From Ashinkailepas kermadecensis (lineage: Eukaryota; Arthropoda; Thecostraca; Neolepadidae): DNA of 64,000 nucleotides. Location of the stretch: assembly GCA_034440615.1 (NCBI GenBank), contig JAOTOM010004951.1:201501-265500 (forward strand). Reading direction: 5' to 3'. Shown here in pieces: positions 9,183 through 19,252 of this stretch. Numbering within the stretch: position 1 is the stretch's first letter; each line of letters opens with the position of its first letter. Made by a program: the position numbers and the translations under genes. Below the pieces are notes generated by a model. It was not told the DNA's origin and did not search any database. It saw nothing but the letters and a program-made list of their open reading frames with translations.

Positions 9183-12089
9183 TTGCTGATTGAGGTGTTA
9201 ATGGGAAAAATAAGAGAAATAAGTATTCAGAGTGGGAGACAGTTGGCTTACGAGAGACATAGAGAAGAGAAAGAGCTGTTGAAACGCATTGTAAAATTAA
9301 TTATAGAGATGCAACATGGTGCCGATAAAGAACAGGAATACACTGAGTGCAAAGCAAGATGGGAGAATTTGCAAGAACAAAAAGCAAAAAGGGCAATGAT
9401 ATTTAGTAGTGCCAGGTGGATAGAGGAAGGAGAAAAGCCAACAGCTTATTTCCTCAAACTACAGTCTAGAGCGAGAGATAATACAATTTTGCGGAAAATT
9501 GTGGATAGTCAGGGCAACGAAGTCACAGGAAGTAGGAATATTCTCAATAGCTGCGTGCAGTACTACGACAAAATATATACGAGTAGAAGGACGAATCGAA
9601 CGGAAGGATCATTTCATAGATATTGGGAAAATGCAGATAATCCACAACTGTCAGAAATAGACAAAAATAGGTGCGAAGGGCCTATAACGGAAAACGAATG
9701 CATAGAGGCCTTGAAATCGATGGCAAATAACAAAACCCCAGGACCATCAGGGTTTACAAAGGAATTCTTTTTAGCATTTTGGGAGCATATTGGATCACTG
9801 ATAATGGATTACATCAATTATGTGTACATCACAGGCGAATTCTTTGTTACTCAAAGGCGTGGCTATATAACACTGTTGCCGAAACAAGGCGACCAGACGC
9901 GGCTCCAAAATAAGAGACCGATAGTCTTGCTAGATATTCTTTATAAAATAGTCGCAAAGGTGTTAGCACTGAGATTATCTGCGGTTATTGGCAATCTGGT
10001 AGCAGAAGGGCAAAGCGGATTTATTAAGGGTAGAAACATCGCAGACAATTTGAGGTTGGTAGATGATGTCATTTACTATTGTGAGAAACAAGGTCTATCA
10101 GGCATTCTACTAAATCTGGATTTCGCGGCCGCTTTTGACTCGATAGAGCATGACTTTTTAATGAGATCATTGCAAGCGTTTAATTTCGGAGATAACTTCA
10201 TTCGTTGGATTAAGATTTTATATACCAGGCCAGAATTAGCTATATTAAATAATGGGCACTCATCTAGCTGGTTCTATCCTACTAGAGCAATTAGACAAGG
10301 CTGTCCAATTTCGGGACTCCTATTTGTGCTTGCGGTAGAGATATTCGGATGTAAATTTCGAAACTCGAATTGTATCGAAGGGATCATAATAAATGGAGTA
10401 GATATAAGAATATCGCAGTATGCAGATGATACCATTATTTTCGTAAAAGATGGTCGATCTGCCACACAGGCTTTTGAAATGCTGAACAAATTTGGTGAAG
10501 TGTCAGGGTTAACGTTGAACACACAAAAGTGCAACATGGTGTGGCTAGGACGAGACAGGAATAGAAATGATTTAATTTACGATGCTGTACCAACAACAAA
10601 ATTCAAATCTCTAGGTATCTATTTCTCGACTAAAGTAGCCTGTATTGAGGAGAATATTAGACCAAGACTGCGGCGGATGAGAGCTGCAATGAATTTATGG
10701 AAAGGAAGAGACCTGAGCCTGAAAGGCAGAATAGTACTCAGTAAATCTTTGATGGTATCACAGTTCACGTATGTCGCGGCTGTTATGGGTCTGCCAAATG
10801 AGGTCACCGAATCAATAGATAGGGAGATTTCTAAGTTTATATGGAGAAATAAACCACCTAAAGTTAGGAAAGACGTCTTATGCCAGTCAATAAAGGAGGG
10901 TGGCCTTAAAGCTGTGAACATGACCAGATACATGAGAGCCCTGCAATTGATGTGGTCGAAGCGAATGATAGACGACAGTAAACCAACTTGGAAATACATG
11001 CTGCGAGGTAGATTAGGACGTTTCAAATTACAGGATATATTGCGAACGAGTGCTGATAAGGACGCATTTTTAAACATAGGTGTACCAAATTTGTATGCAT
11101 ATGTCATTGATGCAGCATGTAAAATGAAAGCGCAGTTGAACACTAACGATGTCACATCAGTAAGTACTCAATTCATATGGTACAACAAGTACATTCAAAT
11201 AGATCAACGACCAATATTTGTGCCATCACTCTATGAGAATGGCATCACATTTATAGGGGATTTGTTCGAACATGGCAACAGCGTAGAACATAGCATATTA
11301 GTGGCCCGATGTCCAAATATTGAAGTGTCCCAATATACGTACCAGAGTCTCTTGCATGCTATTCCACACGAATGGAAAAGAATGTTGAGATTACATAATT
11401 ACTATTCATTGCCGCCCACGACAAGGAATGAAAACATATCATTCGTTAGACATGACGGAAAAGAAATAGAAGAAAAAGAAATGACATGCTCCCTCATGTA
11501 TGGAATCCTCCTGTCCAAAACAGTAAAACCACCATGTCAAATAAAATGGGAGGGAGAAAGTTTTAATTTCAGTAGGCAAAAATGGGAGAAAATATATGCT
11601 CTCCCATATAAATGTACAAAATCAACGAAACTTCAAAATATGCAGTTTCAGATAATAAATCGATTTGTTTGCACGCAAAAATTCCTATACGACCGAACAA
11701 TTAGTGATTCACCAGACTGCAAATTTTGTTCACACATTGATACGATCACACATTTCATAGCGAAATGCAGAACAGTGTCGCAGTTTTGGAATGAACTCAT
11801 GCACAAACTGTGTCTAAATAACGGAACGAGCACGAATATATGCGTAGAATACATACTGTTTGGATGCATAGGTGCAAATGACATTGTCAACTTTGTGCTG
11901 TTGCTTGCGAAGCAGTACATAATAGGTAGGAAAATACGGGGAAATGGAAGAGTGTCACTGGCGGAATTTATGGGAAAGATCAGGACAATGCGTGAAATCG
12001 AAAAATGTACTGCATTCAAGAACGAAGCAATGCAAAAGTTTACGAATAGGTGGCAACCGCTTGTGCAAAATGCATATTTCGATATATAA
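9183..12089 (+). CDS. LINE ORF2 reverse transcriptase and C-terminal domain
   Basis: A 968-codon open frame, also open upstream of 9183 to about 9110 with no ATG, so it is the continuation of the endonuclease frame. It copies element RNA at the nicked target. Approximate residues: TPGPSGFTKEF (184), RPIVLLDILYKI (240), GFIKGRNIADN (278), motif A LNLDFAAAFDSIEH (308), motif B RQGCPISGLLFVLAVEI (369), motif C YADDTIIFV (412), LSLKGRIVLSKS (518), and C-terminal CKFC-x7-H-x4-C (846), the zinc knuckle typical of L1-clade ORF2. The catalytic DD pair is intact. The stop is followed by a short 3' UTR. Confidence 0.9.
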   Translation: MLIEVLMGKIREISIQSGRQLAYERHREEKELLKRIVKLIIEMQHGADKEQEYTECKARWENLQEQKAKRAMIFSSARWIEEGEKPTAYFLKLQSRARDNTILRKIVDSQGNEVTGSRNILNSCVQYYDKIYTSRRTNRTEGSFHRYWENADNPQLSEIDKNRCEGPITENECIEALKSMANNKTPGPSGFTKEFFLAFWEHIGSLIMDYINYVYITGEFFVTQRRGYITLLPKQGDQTRLQNKRPIVLLDILYKIVAKVLALRLSAVIGNLVAEGQSGFIKGRNIADNLRLVDDVIYYCEKQGLSGILLNLDFAAAFDSIEHDFLMRSLQAFNFGDNFIRWIKILYTRPELAILNNGHSSSWFYPTRAIRQGCPISGLLFVLAVEIFGCKFRNSNCIEGIIINGVDIRISQYADDTIIFVKDGRSATQAFEMLNKFGEVSGLTLNTQKCNMVWLGRDRNRNDLIYDAVPTTKFKSLGIYFSTKVACIEENIRPRLRRMRAAMNLWKGRDLSLKGRIVLSKSLMVSQFTYVAAVMGLPNEVTESIDREISKFIWRNKPPKVRKDVLCQSIKEGGLKAVNMTRYMRALQLMWSKRMIDDSKPTWKYMLRGRLGRFKLQDILRTSADKDAFLNIGVPNLYAYVIDAACKMKAQLNTNDVTSVSTQFIWYNKYIQIDQRPIFVPSLYENGITFIGDLFEHGNSVEHSILVARCPNIEVSQYTYQSLLHAIPHEWKRMLRLHNYYSLPPTTRNENISFVRHDGKEIEEKEMTCSLMYGILLSKTVKPPCQIKWEGESFNFSRQKWEKIYALPYKCTKSTKLQNMQFQIINRFVCTQKFLYDRTISDSPDCKFCSHIDTITHFIAKCRTVSQFWNELMHKLCLNNGTSTNICVEYILFGCIGANDIVNFVLLLAKQYIIGRKIRGNGRVSLAEFMGKIRTMREIEKCTAFKNEAMQKFTNRWQPLVQNAYFDI

Positions 12090-12210
12090 GTGTACTCATC
12101 TGTGTGCGTGTGTGTGTGTATAGGTGTGTATGTGTGAGTAAGCTAATTGTGTGACCATATTCGGAAATAAAGCCGCCGGTGCAATCCGGGCAAAGGTGAA
12201 AAAAAAATTG

Positions 12211-13535
12211 TGCTAGAAGATGTTTATCACTCTCCGTTGTGGTGAGAATACAAATCGTACTTTAGATGAGGTGTTGCTAGACACGATGCATGAACATTTC
12301 ACAAGCACACGTCAACAAGCACGATGTCCACCCGATTTCACAAATAATTTATCACTGTATTGAATGAACCCGACAGCCCGAAGTAGGCCGGTCAGGCAAG
12401 GTCACGTTAGCTGCATCGGTGCCAATGCCTTCTCGCCCCAGTGAGTCAATTTTGCGGGCTTAATGGAGCTTCGAAGGATCACGATACTAGGTCGGGAAAA
12501 TTAAACAGGCGCGGTCAGAGTCGCAACACAACACAACAAATGTTGATGAAACAGCGCGACTGGGGTCAGTGCAGGATGGCCTGATAAAACTGCATAATTC
12601 GGCTATTCCGTCGTTAGGATTGCGCCGGAGTTCTGAATTATTTCAATCTGGTCATACTGATTGATTGATTAGTTGCTTCACCTTCCCAGTCTCGGGGGGG
12701 GGGGGTCATTATATACCCCTTATAATCCACCAACTAAGCATCACACGAAAACGATAGAGGTGTCATCGGAAAGTGTTCGGCGAGTAGGGCCAGGAACCAC
12801 CCAAAAATTTGCATTCTTTAAAAAAGCAACGTGACTATGGGGTACACGTGGTCACTGCCGACGTTTTTGGCGCCGGGGGTTTGTATTGGGAGTTCAGGGG
12901 CGCATCGACCGCACAGGTCATATGGCGGCTCTGGGGAGTTAATTTTGTGGAAGATTTTCGAAACGACTTATTTGGAACCAGAAAAGGTAGGCGAAATCGC
13001 CCATGGTCCCAAAACGTTTACCCACCCAAAAATTACAACGAAACCATTATTCTTAAAATATAAGATTTCATCTCGACTCATTATATTTTTTTAATTTGCA
13101 AGACTGGGTTTTTCATTTTTATTTTTATAATAGGTCGAGCGCACCGAGAAATGTTGTTTTAAGCAAAATTAGCTTCATAAAAAGTATCTACTTTAGCCAG
13201 AATCTTCTGTTAGCCCTAATGGTCAAATATGCAAAGCAAATGCCATGAAAAGCGCAGATTCAAAAGGCCATATGGTGCAATTTGTTACGTGCCTAAAGAT
13301 AAGCAAACGCTGAAAGTTTCATCCAAATATTTTTACCCGTTAAAGCGTTACGACTGGTTGAACTTTTTGGAGGTGACCTCACTTGACCTTCACTAACGCG
13401 GTGAGCGTGGATGAACTGACCTCAAAATCTTCACACAATATGTCAAATTGATGTGGGAAAAGGTATGCCAAAATTCGGCGCCCTATCGCGCGCCGCTTTT
13501 CCCAATACGCGAGAAACCTTATGGCGGTGGGGAAA
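12211..13535. other. no gene; short nuclear-receptor-like motif
   Basis: No coding exon or named repeat seen. A G10 run lies near 12697-12706. At 13375-13390 there is TGACCTcactTGACCT, a direct repeat of the nuclear-receptor half-site with 4-bp spacing, with a third TGACCT near 13418. Confidence 0.5.
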
Positions 13536-13672
13536 CCCCGCCCGCCGCCCGCCGCCCGCCGCCCGCCGCCCGCCGCCCGCCGCCCGCCGCCCGCCGCCCG
13601 CCGCCCGCCGCCCGCCGCCCGCCGCCCGCCGCCCGCCGCCCGCCGCCCGCCGCCCGCCGCCCGCCGCCCGCC
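13536..13672. repeat. (CCCGCCG)n 7-bp microsatellite
   Basis: About 19 copies of CCCGCCG. The minus strand is a perfect run of GGG triplets spaced by CGGC, which fits the G-quadruplex pattern G3N4G3N4G3N4G3. All frames are open across it, giving false Pro/Ala/Arg- and Gly-rich ORFs. Confidence 0.95.
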
Positions 13673-13776
13673 GAGACGGCGCAGCATAAGGCGGCTCGAG
13701 CGCGCGTGGTCAAGTCGCATCACAAAGCTGGCGGGGATAAATTCCACCAGCTCACGGCAAAAATACCGCGTTTTGA

Positions 13777-13934
13777 TACTGCATTATCTACTGGCAGTTG
13801 CATTATTAGTAGAACGGTTGGTCTTGGGATCCGAGCGGATATTGTCCCAGCGGTATACTGCATTATCTACTGGCAGTTGCATTATTAGTAGAACGGTTGG
13901 TCTTGGGATCCGAGCGGATATTGTCCAGGCGGTA
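13777..13934. repeat. 79-bp tandem duplication
   Basis: Two adjacent copies of a 79-bp segment beginning TACTGCATTATCTACTGGCA, offset exactly 79 bp. They are identical except near the end of the second copy (CCCAGCGG versus CCAGGCGG). Confidence 0.9.
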
Positions 13935-14057
13935 TTTTTTTACCGGCAATCTACGAATGGATGCCCAGGGCATATTCCGTTGGCGTTCAAGATGTGCAAC
14001 GGTCGGTAAGATTTCACCTTCACAACCTGCGAAAGAGGTCAGGTCGGTCGCGCGGTC

Positions 14058-14156
14058 GTTCGACCGTCGGTGGCGGGAAGCCGACCGTCGGTGGCGGGAA
14101 GCAGACTGTCGGGGGGCGGGAAGCCGACTGTCGGGGGCGGAAAGCCGACCGCCAGT
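14058..14156. repeat. ~21-bp imperfect tandem repeat
   Basis: About four and a half copies of a unit like CCGACCGTCGGTGGCGGGAAG. The unit contains a short inverted pair (CCGAC/GTCGG). Confidence 0.85.
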
Positions 14157-16224
14157 CAGTCGGACGTCCGCCGCGTGGGGTACTGGGCAGTATTTGAAAC
14201 GTCTCATCCTGGATGCTTGTCATTCAGACCAGTTCACTTTCGGGGAAATCACCCGGTCCTTTTTTGCGAAAACAACACATTCGTGTGAAAATGACCGCGC
14301 TCATTGCTGCTTGAACCATGGACTGGAAAATACGAAAAGGAATTTCTGAGTCAAAATTATCCTTTCCGACATGAAAGCCCAAAAATTTCCTCTCCAAATC
14401 CACGACGGCAAAACATCTATCCACCCTGGTACTGAGTCACTGCGGTCAAATGACCAATGGTTCACCCAGCAGCATGGTGCGACGGGCCATGTACCAGATA
14501 GCGCCAGATGCTCATGGTAGAGTCACAGCGAGGCACATCGATGCGTAACTACAGCTCAGTATTTTTATGGTCGATTAGGTTTCACCTATGATGCTAGTGA
14601 CGTCCTGAACTTCCGACTTCAAGTGGAAACGAGCAGCTAATTTATACTTGCATTGGCCTGGAATGCGTTCTTACTTCCCGAATTGATTCCAGTGAATTGA
14701 ACTAATTCCAGTGAGGCGTCATTAGCCATGATTATGCATAAAGTGCGCCGGGAATCACCCAATAAACGACCCCAGTGAATGGTAGCAGCGCTAAATTGCA
14801 ATAACGACACATGAACTACCATCACTAAATTTGCACTTGATCACGATATTTGAACAGCATTAAAAATTATTTCACCGCTCCGACACGACTGCGCGCCCGG
14901 CACGTCGTAAAGATATCCATTCTCGGCATCCTCGCGGGTTTTGTCACCTTCCGTCTGACACTATCCATCCCATGGAAAACGAACGGCGGAATTGTTGTGT
15001 CCACGCGAGACCGATAGGCGTGAGAGGTCGGCGACGTCGCCTGGCCCAGCAGTCGAATGGGTCGTAAAAGAACCCAACGCTCTTAGTCTTCACCACACGA
15101 CACACACACACAATGTATTTCCATTTCCAGGACACTAGTTGTTGGTGCCGAAGCAACCTGTGTTATGCAACATGTCGGCACAATAGTCTCTCGAACTAGC
15201 ACCGGAAGAGCCGGTCTGCTTCGACAAGTCGTGAAGTAAATACACTGACGATGACGACGTCGAGCAGACAAAGTGGACCGAGAGGTGAAAGACTTGACCT
15301 GGTTTACACGCTGTTCCTGCCCAAGTAATCTGCGCCGCTGACGAGCGTCACCGGAGTGCCGGAGTCAGTGTGTTAGCGGCGCGCTCGCCAACAACACGGC
15401 GATGCACGTCAGCGCAACACAGCCGCCCCATGAGTCCCACCCACGACGGCAGTGATACATTATTCGTGAAATATGGTGGAATATGTCACTGACCAATGAA
15501 TTAACATCCCTCCCAGCGGAAAATCGACATCGTGCTTCGTGATGAGTCGCTATGAGGTCTTCATATCCAATATCCAACAGTATCCTGTTGATAAATATCA
15601 TGCTGATACTTACCATTGCGGACTGTGATGCACGTAATGTGGTCTGTTATACAATATGAGTTGATTAGGGTAGGTATTCTGTATCGTTATCACTAGAATA
15701 GTTACCCCTAAATTAGGTATCTCAAAACAAAGGAAAAAGGTACACGTACAAGTACGCTGTTGGATCAAAATTGTGTTTGAAGAGCTGTTAAGTCGTGTTA
15801 AGGGACATCGTTTCCATGGCGAATTTAGACATCCTACTGTACTCGTTTCGGCATCTCACACCCAACGAAAAACCAGTATTTAAACACTGCCTGACGGTGA
15901 GCGGAGCCCAGGGCTCCACCCGGTCGGAGGTCGGTCGCCGGCGGGCGTAACGGTACCGTGGTCGGCGACGGCGACGGCAACGGTGTATTTGTGCCGCACC
16001 GGAGGATAACGACAGCACAACGCCGGGGAATGGGCGTCGTCCCCCGCTCAGCATTGCCGCCCCTCCTTGGCGTGCCCGGTAACGTTGACATTGATACTGT
16101 CAGGAGAATCAGGAGGATCATGGTCAGGAGAATCATCGTCTATTTGTTGCAAAGAAGCAACTTTGCAGAGTTGTAGAGCATTTGATTCGTTGGAATTTGC
16201 ACCAGTCATCACTCAGCGGTGTCT
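14157..16224. other. no feature identified; GC-rich island 15890-16080
   Basis: No exon, RNA gene or named element recognised. The stretch 15890-16080 is GC-rich and CpG-rich and may be an old promoter or element remnant; I cannot assign it. Confidence 0.4.
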
Positions 16225-16350
16225 AGAAACGACAGAAGCCGCTCCGCCAACGACCCAGATTGTGCCAGAAACGATAGGAACCGCTCCACAAACGGCCCAA
16301 ATTGTGTACAGAAACGACAGCAGCCGCTCTGCTGACGTCCAGATTCGCCA
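16225..16350 (+). repeat. 42/43-bp tandem repeat, ~3 copies
   Basis: Units starting AGAAACGA at 16225, 16267 and 16310 share CCGCTC and CAGATTGTG-like parts. The first two are 42 bp apart, so a frame on the plus strand reads a 14-residue repeat (ETTEAAPPTTQIVP, then ETIGTAPQTAQIVY). The third is shifted by one. No protein family recognised. Confidence 0.75.
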
Positions 16351-16762
16351 AATCAGACCAGCCAATGGCATAGCTCCCCTCCAACCGCGACAACCCAGGT
16401 GACTCGGGCAGGTGCTCATCGATACCAGCATTGGCACCGAAGCTCTACTAAACCGTATTGGCCGGCACAACTCCGACGAACCAAATGGTTAGCCCTGTCA
16501 CCAGGAAAACACCAACATTGGCAGCTAATGGGCCGGCGAATCTTAGCCTCAGCTCACGGACTGTGTTTTATGAAACCGGGGTAAGCCTGCCGCCAGTCAG
16601 GTGTCAATTTGCGGCGGAGTCCAGTGCACTTGCTTGGGGGTTCCCGACGTGGGAGGGGCGCAAGGGCAGCTCCACCAGGTCCCAGCGATATCTGGACAAC
16701 ATTGTAGAGTGAAGCGAGCAATGATGATCTAAAAACTACATAAAATGCCACTCCGGCCCAAG

Positions 16763-16822
16763 TAAGTTAGTTAGTTATTTTGGCTTTAGGGCGCTTCGAC
16801 CAGAGTTGATCATTCGCGCCCA
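16763..16822 (-). mobile_element. 60-bp ultrashort retroposon with 13-bp TSD
   Basis: The insert is flanked by an exact 13-bp direct repeat ACTCCGGCCCAAG (16750-16762 and 16823-16835). On the minus strand it starts TGGGCGCGAATGATCAACTC and ends in a TAAC-rich tail. GGGCGC and GCGCCC can pair, so the RNA would form a small hairpin. A second independent insertion starting at the same base is at 47633-47687. Confidence 0.8.
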
Positions 16823-16944
16823 ACTCCGGCCCAAGCACTGAGGATCCGACGATCGGCCCGTTCCAAAGTTAACCTATCGCGCCCCATTGATGCCCCTGAG
16901 CCCGTAGTGCCAAGAGCCTGCCGGCCTCAACGTGTCTGTTGTTC

Positions 16945-16998
16945 GTTTGTTATTTGGGCTTAAGGGACACTCGAACTATAGTTCATCACCAGCGTACA
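16945..16998 (-). repeat. diverged copy of the short retroposon module
   Basis: GTTATTTGGGCTTAAGGG, CTCGAACTATAGTTCATCA and CAGCG follow the same order as the 60-bp unit about 120 bp upstream. No clear target duplication. Confidence 0.45.
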
Positions 16999-16999
16999 G

Positions 17000-18029
17000 G
17001 ACATAACGGGCTAACCACGGCATGGCGTCAGTGTCGCCTGCCCCGGGAGGTCGCAGAACGAGTCCCGCTGTGCCAAATAACGCAGTAGCCGACTGCTGCA
17101 ATGCTTCTCCACGTGTATCGAAGCACACCACACGTCATCTGGAGCGAGGCGGGCACGTGCCAGGTGAGTTCTTGCAGTCCCACGTGTTCACTCCCCAGCC
17201 TTTGGTTGAGCCAATGACGCATGACCTCGGCATTAGTGACAAGATAAAACGTGAACATTTGAGAAAATCAAAACAATAAAATTATCTGAAATATCCGATT
17301 GCAAATACTTCCAATCACCCATATTTCGCAATTGACAGCGCACAAGGACTCGCACCGCGTAAGCGCCTACCATGTCCCCGTTACCATGGCAACACATCCG
17401 CCACCACAATCAGCTGGCTAATCCTCTACGTCACGGAATGGTGACGTCACTCCTATCTGCAGACGACACCAGGCGGCGCTGGGGTCGTCATTCACGAGTG
17501 TGCTCGGAATATCGATACTCGTTATACGGACAGACGACGCGGCAAGCCGGCTCGCGGGGCTCAAGTACCCCCCCCCCCACGCCCCCTCCTCGCATGCCGA
17601 ACAAAGAGCCGGCGCCGAATGGCGTCATGGCCTGCTACACGACGAGTGCGAAGCGGATAGCACTGGCAAGCTAGCACTGAGGTGAAACTTGTCTTACCTC
17701 ATTTTACTTGGGACACGGACTGAGCGTGAACGGCGGGCAGAGCCGCTGAAATGTATTCGAGGCCCGCCACATGGATAACCCGGGGCAGCTTCCGAGTACT
17801 GGGAGCCGGTGGCTTGATGGAACGTCATGTCTTGCACCGATTCGGTAAAGGAAAAAGCACAATACGGGAAAATCCATGCTCGCTTAAAAAAACCAATGGC
17901 GTCTTGGCGCTTGGGGCGAACGAACGGATACGATTCTCTACTACAAAATCATTTTCATATGCACACAATCTGTACCATTGTCGTAATAGTTTAGTGAATA
18001 AAGAGCAGAACAGCATTATTGGTTATGAA
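17000..18029. other. no gene identified
   Basis: Mixed-composition sequence. One TGACGTCA palindrome (CRE-like) at about 17450 and a C10 run near 17568. No coding signal I trust. Confidence 0.4.
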
Positions 18030-18039
18030 TCTTGGGTCT

Positions 18040-18790
18040 GGAGGCGAGACTTTCAGATATACAATGGGAGGTAGGATATTGAATGTTATTGAAGAGGAAA
18101 GATTTAGGTGTGTTAGTTTCAAATGATCTCTTAAAGTAGAAAAACTGATATGCTAGAAAGAGTGCAGCGCAAAGCCTGCAGACTCATCTAGACTCTAGTG
18201 GACTAGGTAGCTTAGAATATGGGAAAGATTTATGGCATTATATATGTACTCGCTCAAGTATAGGAGATTAAGGGGTGATATGATTGAAATGCATACAATT
18301 ATTAAACGGTTAGAGCAGGTTAATCTGAACGATGTCCTATTTGTATATATAGGGGTCATCAATTCACGTTAGACAAATCAAGGTGTAGGACAGTTAAGCG
18401 ACAACAGGTATTCAGTCAAAGGATTGTTGATCAGTGGAATAGCCTGCCTGCTGATGTTGTGGGGAGTGCCTCATCGGATGTATTTAAAAATAGGGTGGAC
18501 AACTATTTTAGGTTGCAAAATCTTGTTTTTGAGTTATAAGGGGTGGTGGATGGGATGACATCTATGTTAAGTGGATGTGCACTGAACGGGACCCTTTAGG
18601 CGGGAGTGGATGGAGTCTGAAAATTATTGGTAGGGCACTCAGGTCACATGTGTCACATGAGATCAAGTGAATAGGGCTGGATAGGTAAGGTAGAAAGACA
18701 TTGATGAGTGTGGGGGATGCTGGTCCTTGTGTTATTGTTGAAACTTGGACCCTTATGTCTTTGATCATGCTAATAAACTGAGTATTATGC
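18040..18790 (+). pseudogene. 3' end of a CR1/L2-like LINE, decayed
   Basis: Conceptual pieces in mixed frames read IEEE then DLGVLVSND-like, LERVQRKACRLI followed by a stop, YRRLRGDMIEMHTIIKR, VFSQRIVDQWNSLPADVV and FKNRVDNYF, ending in a stop near 18540. This order is the classic C-terminus of CR1/L2-type reverse transcriptases of invertebrates. A short 3' UTR with AATAAA near 18773 follows. The 5' part is missing, as usual for target-primed insertion. Confidence 0.75.
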
Positions 18791-19004
18791 TAGCTATATA
18801 GGGTATATTATACTACTATTATTATATCATACTATATAGGCCATAGGGTCTACCTAGCAGTGGATTCAGCACCTTCCTTCGGATGTGATATTGATGAGAT
18901 TGGCTATGGTAGCACAATGGGGCATGATTGGAAGAGTTTGAAATTGTTGAGGAGTGTGTTCTAGGGGTGTGAGCATTCACTTTTCTAGTATCTTTTCTAG
19001 ACAG

Positions 19005-19070
19005 GCTTAACCCAGATGGGCCCCTGTGGCCCTTATTAAGCCCCAACACTTTATGAACTTCATGAACACT
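19005..19070. repeat. dispersed ~60-bp repeat (copy near 48014)
   Basis: AGGCTTAACCCAGATGGGCC, CTGTGGC and CTTTATGA-type blocks match 48013-48070 (AGGCTTAGCCCAGATGGGCC...). They are probably tails of one retroposon family. Confidence 0.55.
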
Positions 19071-19146
19071 GCTGAGCTATGTTGCTGACCAACACGCCTC
19101 TCATTCAGAGGAGTAGGAACTATCCCAGGTTGGGGGGTGGAGCGGG

Positions 19147-19252
19147 AGTTATTGGTTTTATGACGGGTCGACTGTTTTGAGTCACATATGCGTCGCTAAC
19201 CTCTCACGTCGATTGGTAGCGGACGAAAAGTAGCGACAGGTGGGACTCTTGA
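19147..19252 (-). mobile_element. 5'-truncated, diverged SINE copy
   Basis: GTTATTGGTTTTATGACGGG, GTCACATATGCGTCGC and AAAAGTAGCGACAGGTG match the body of the SINE at 2128-2288. The tRNA-like head is absent. Confidence 0.75.
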
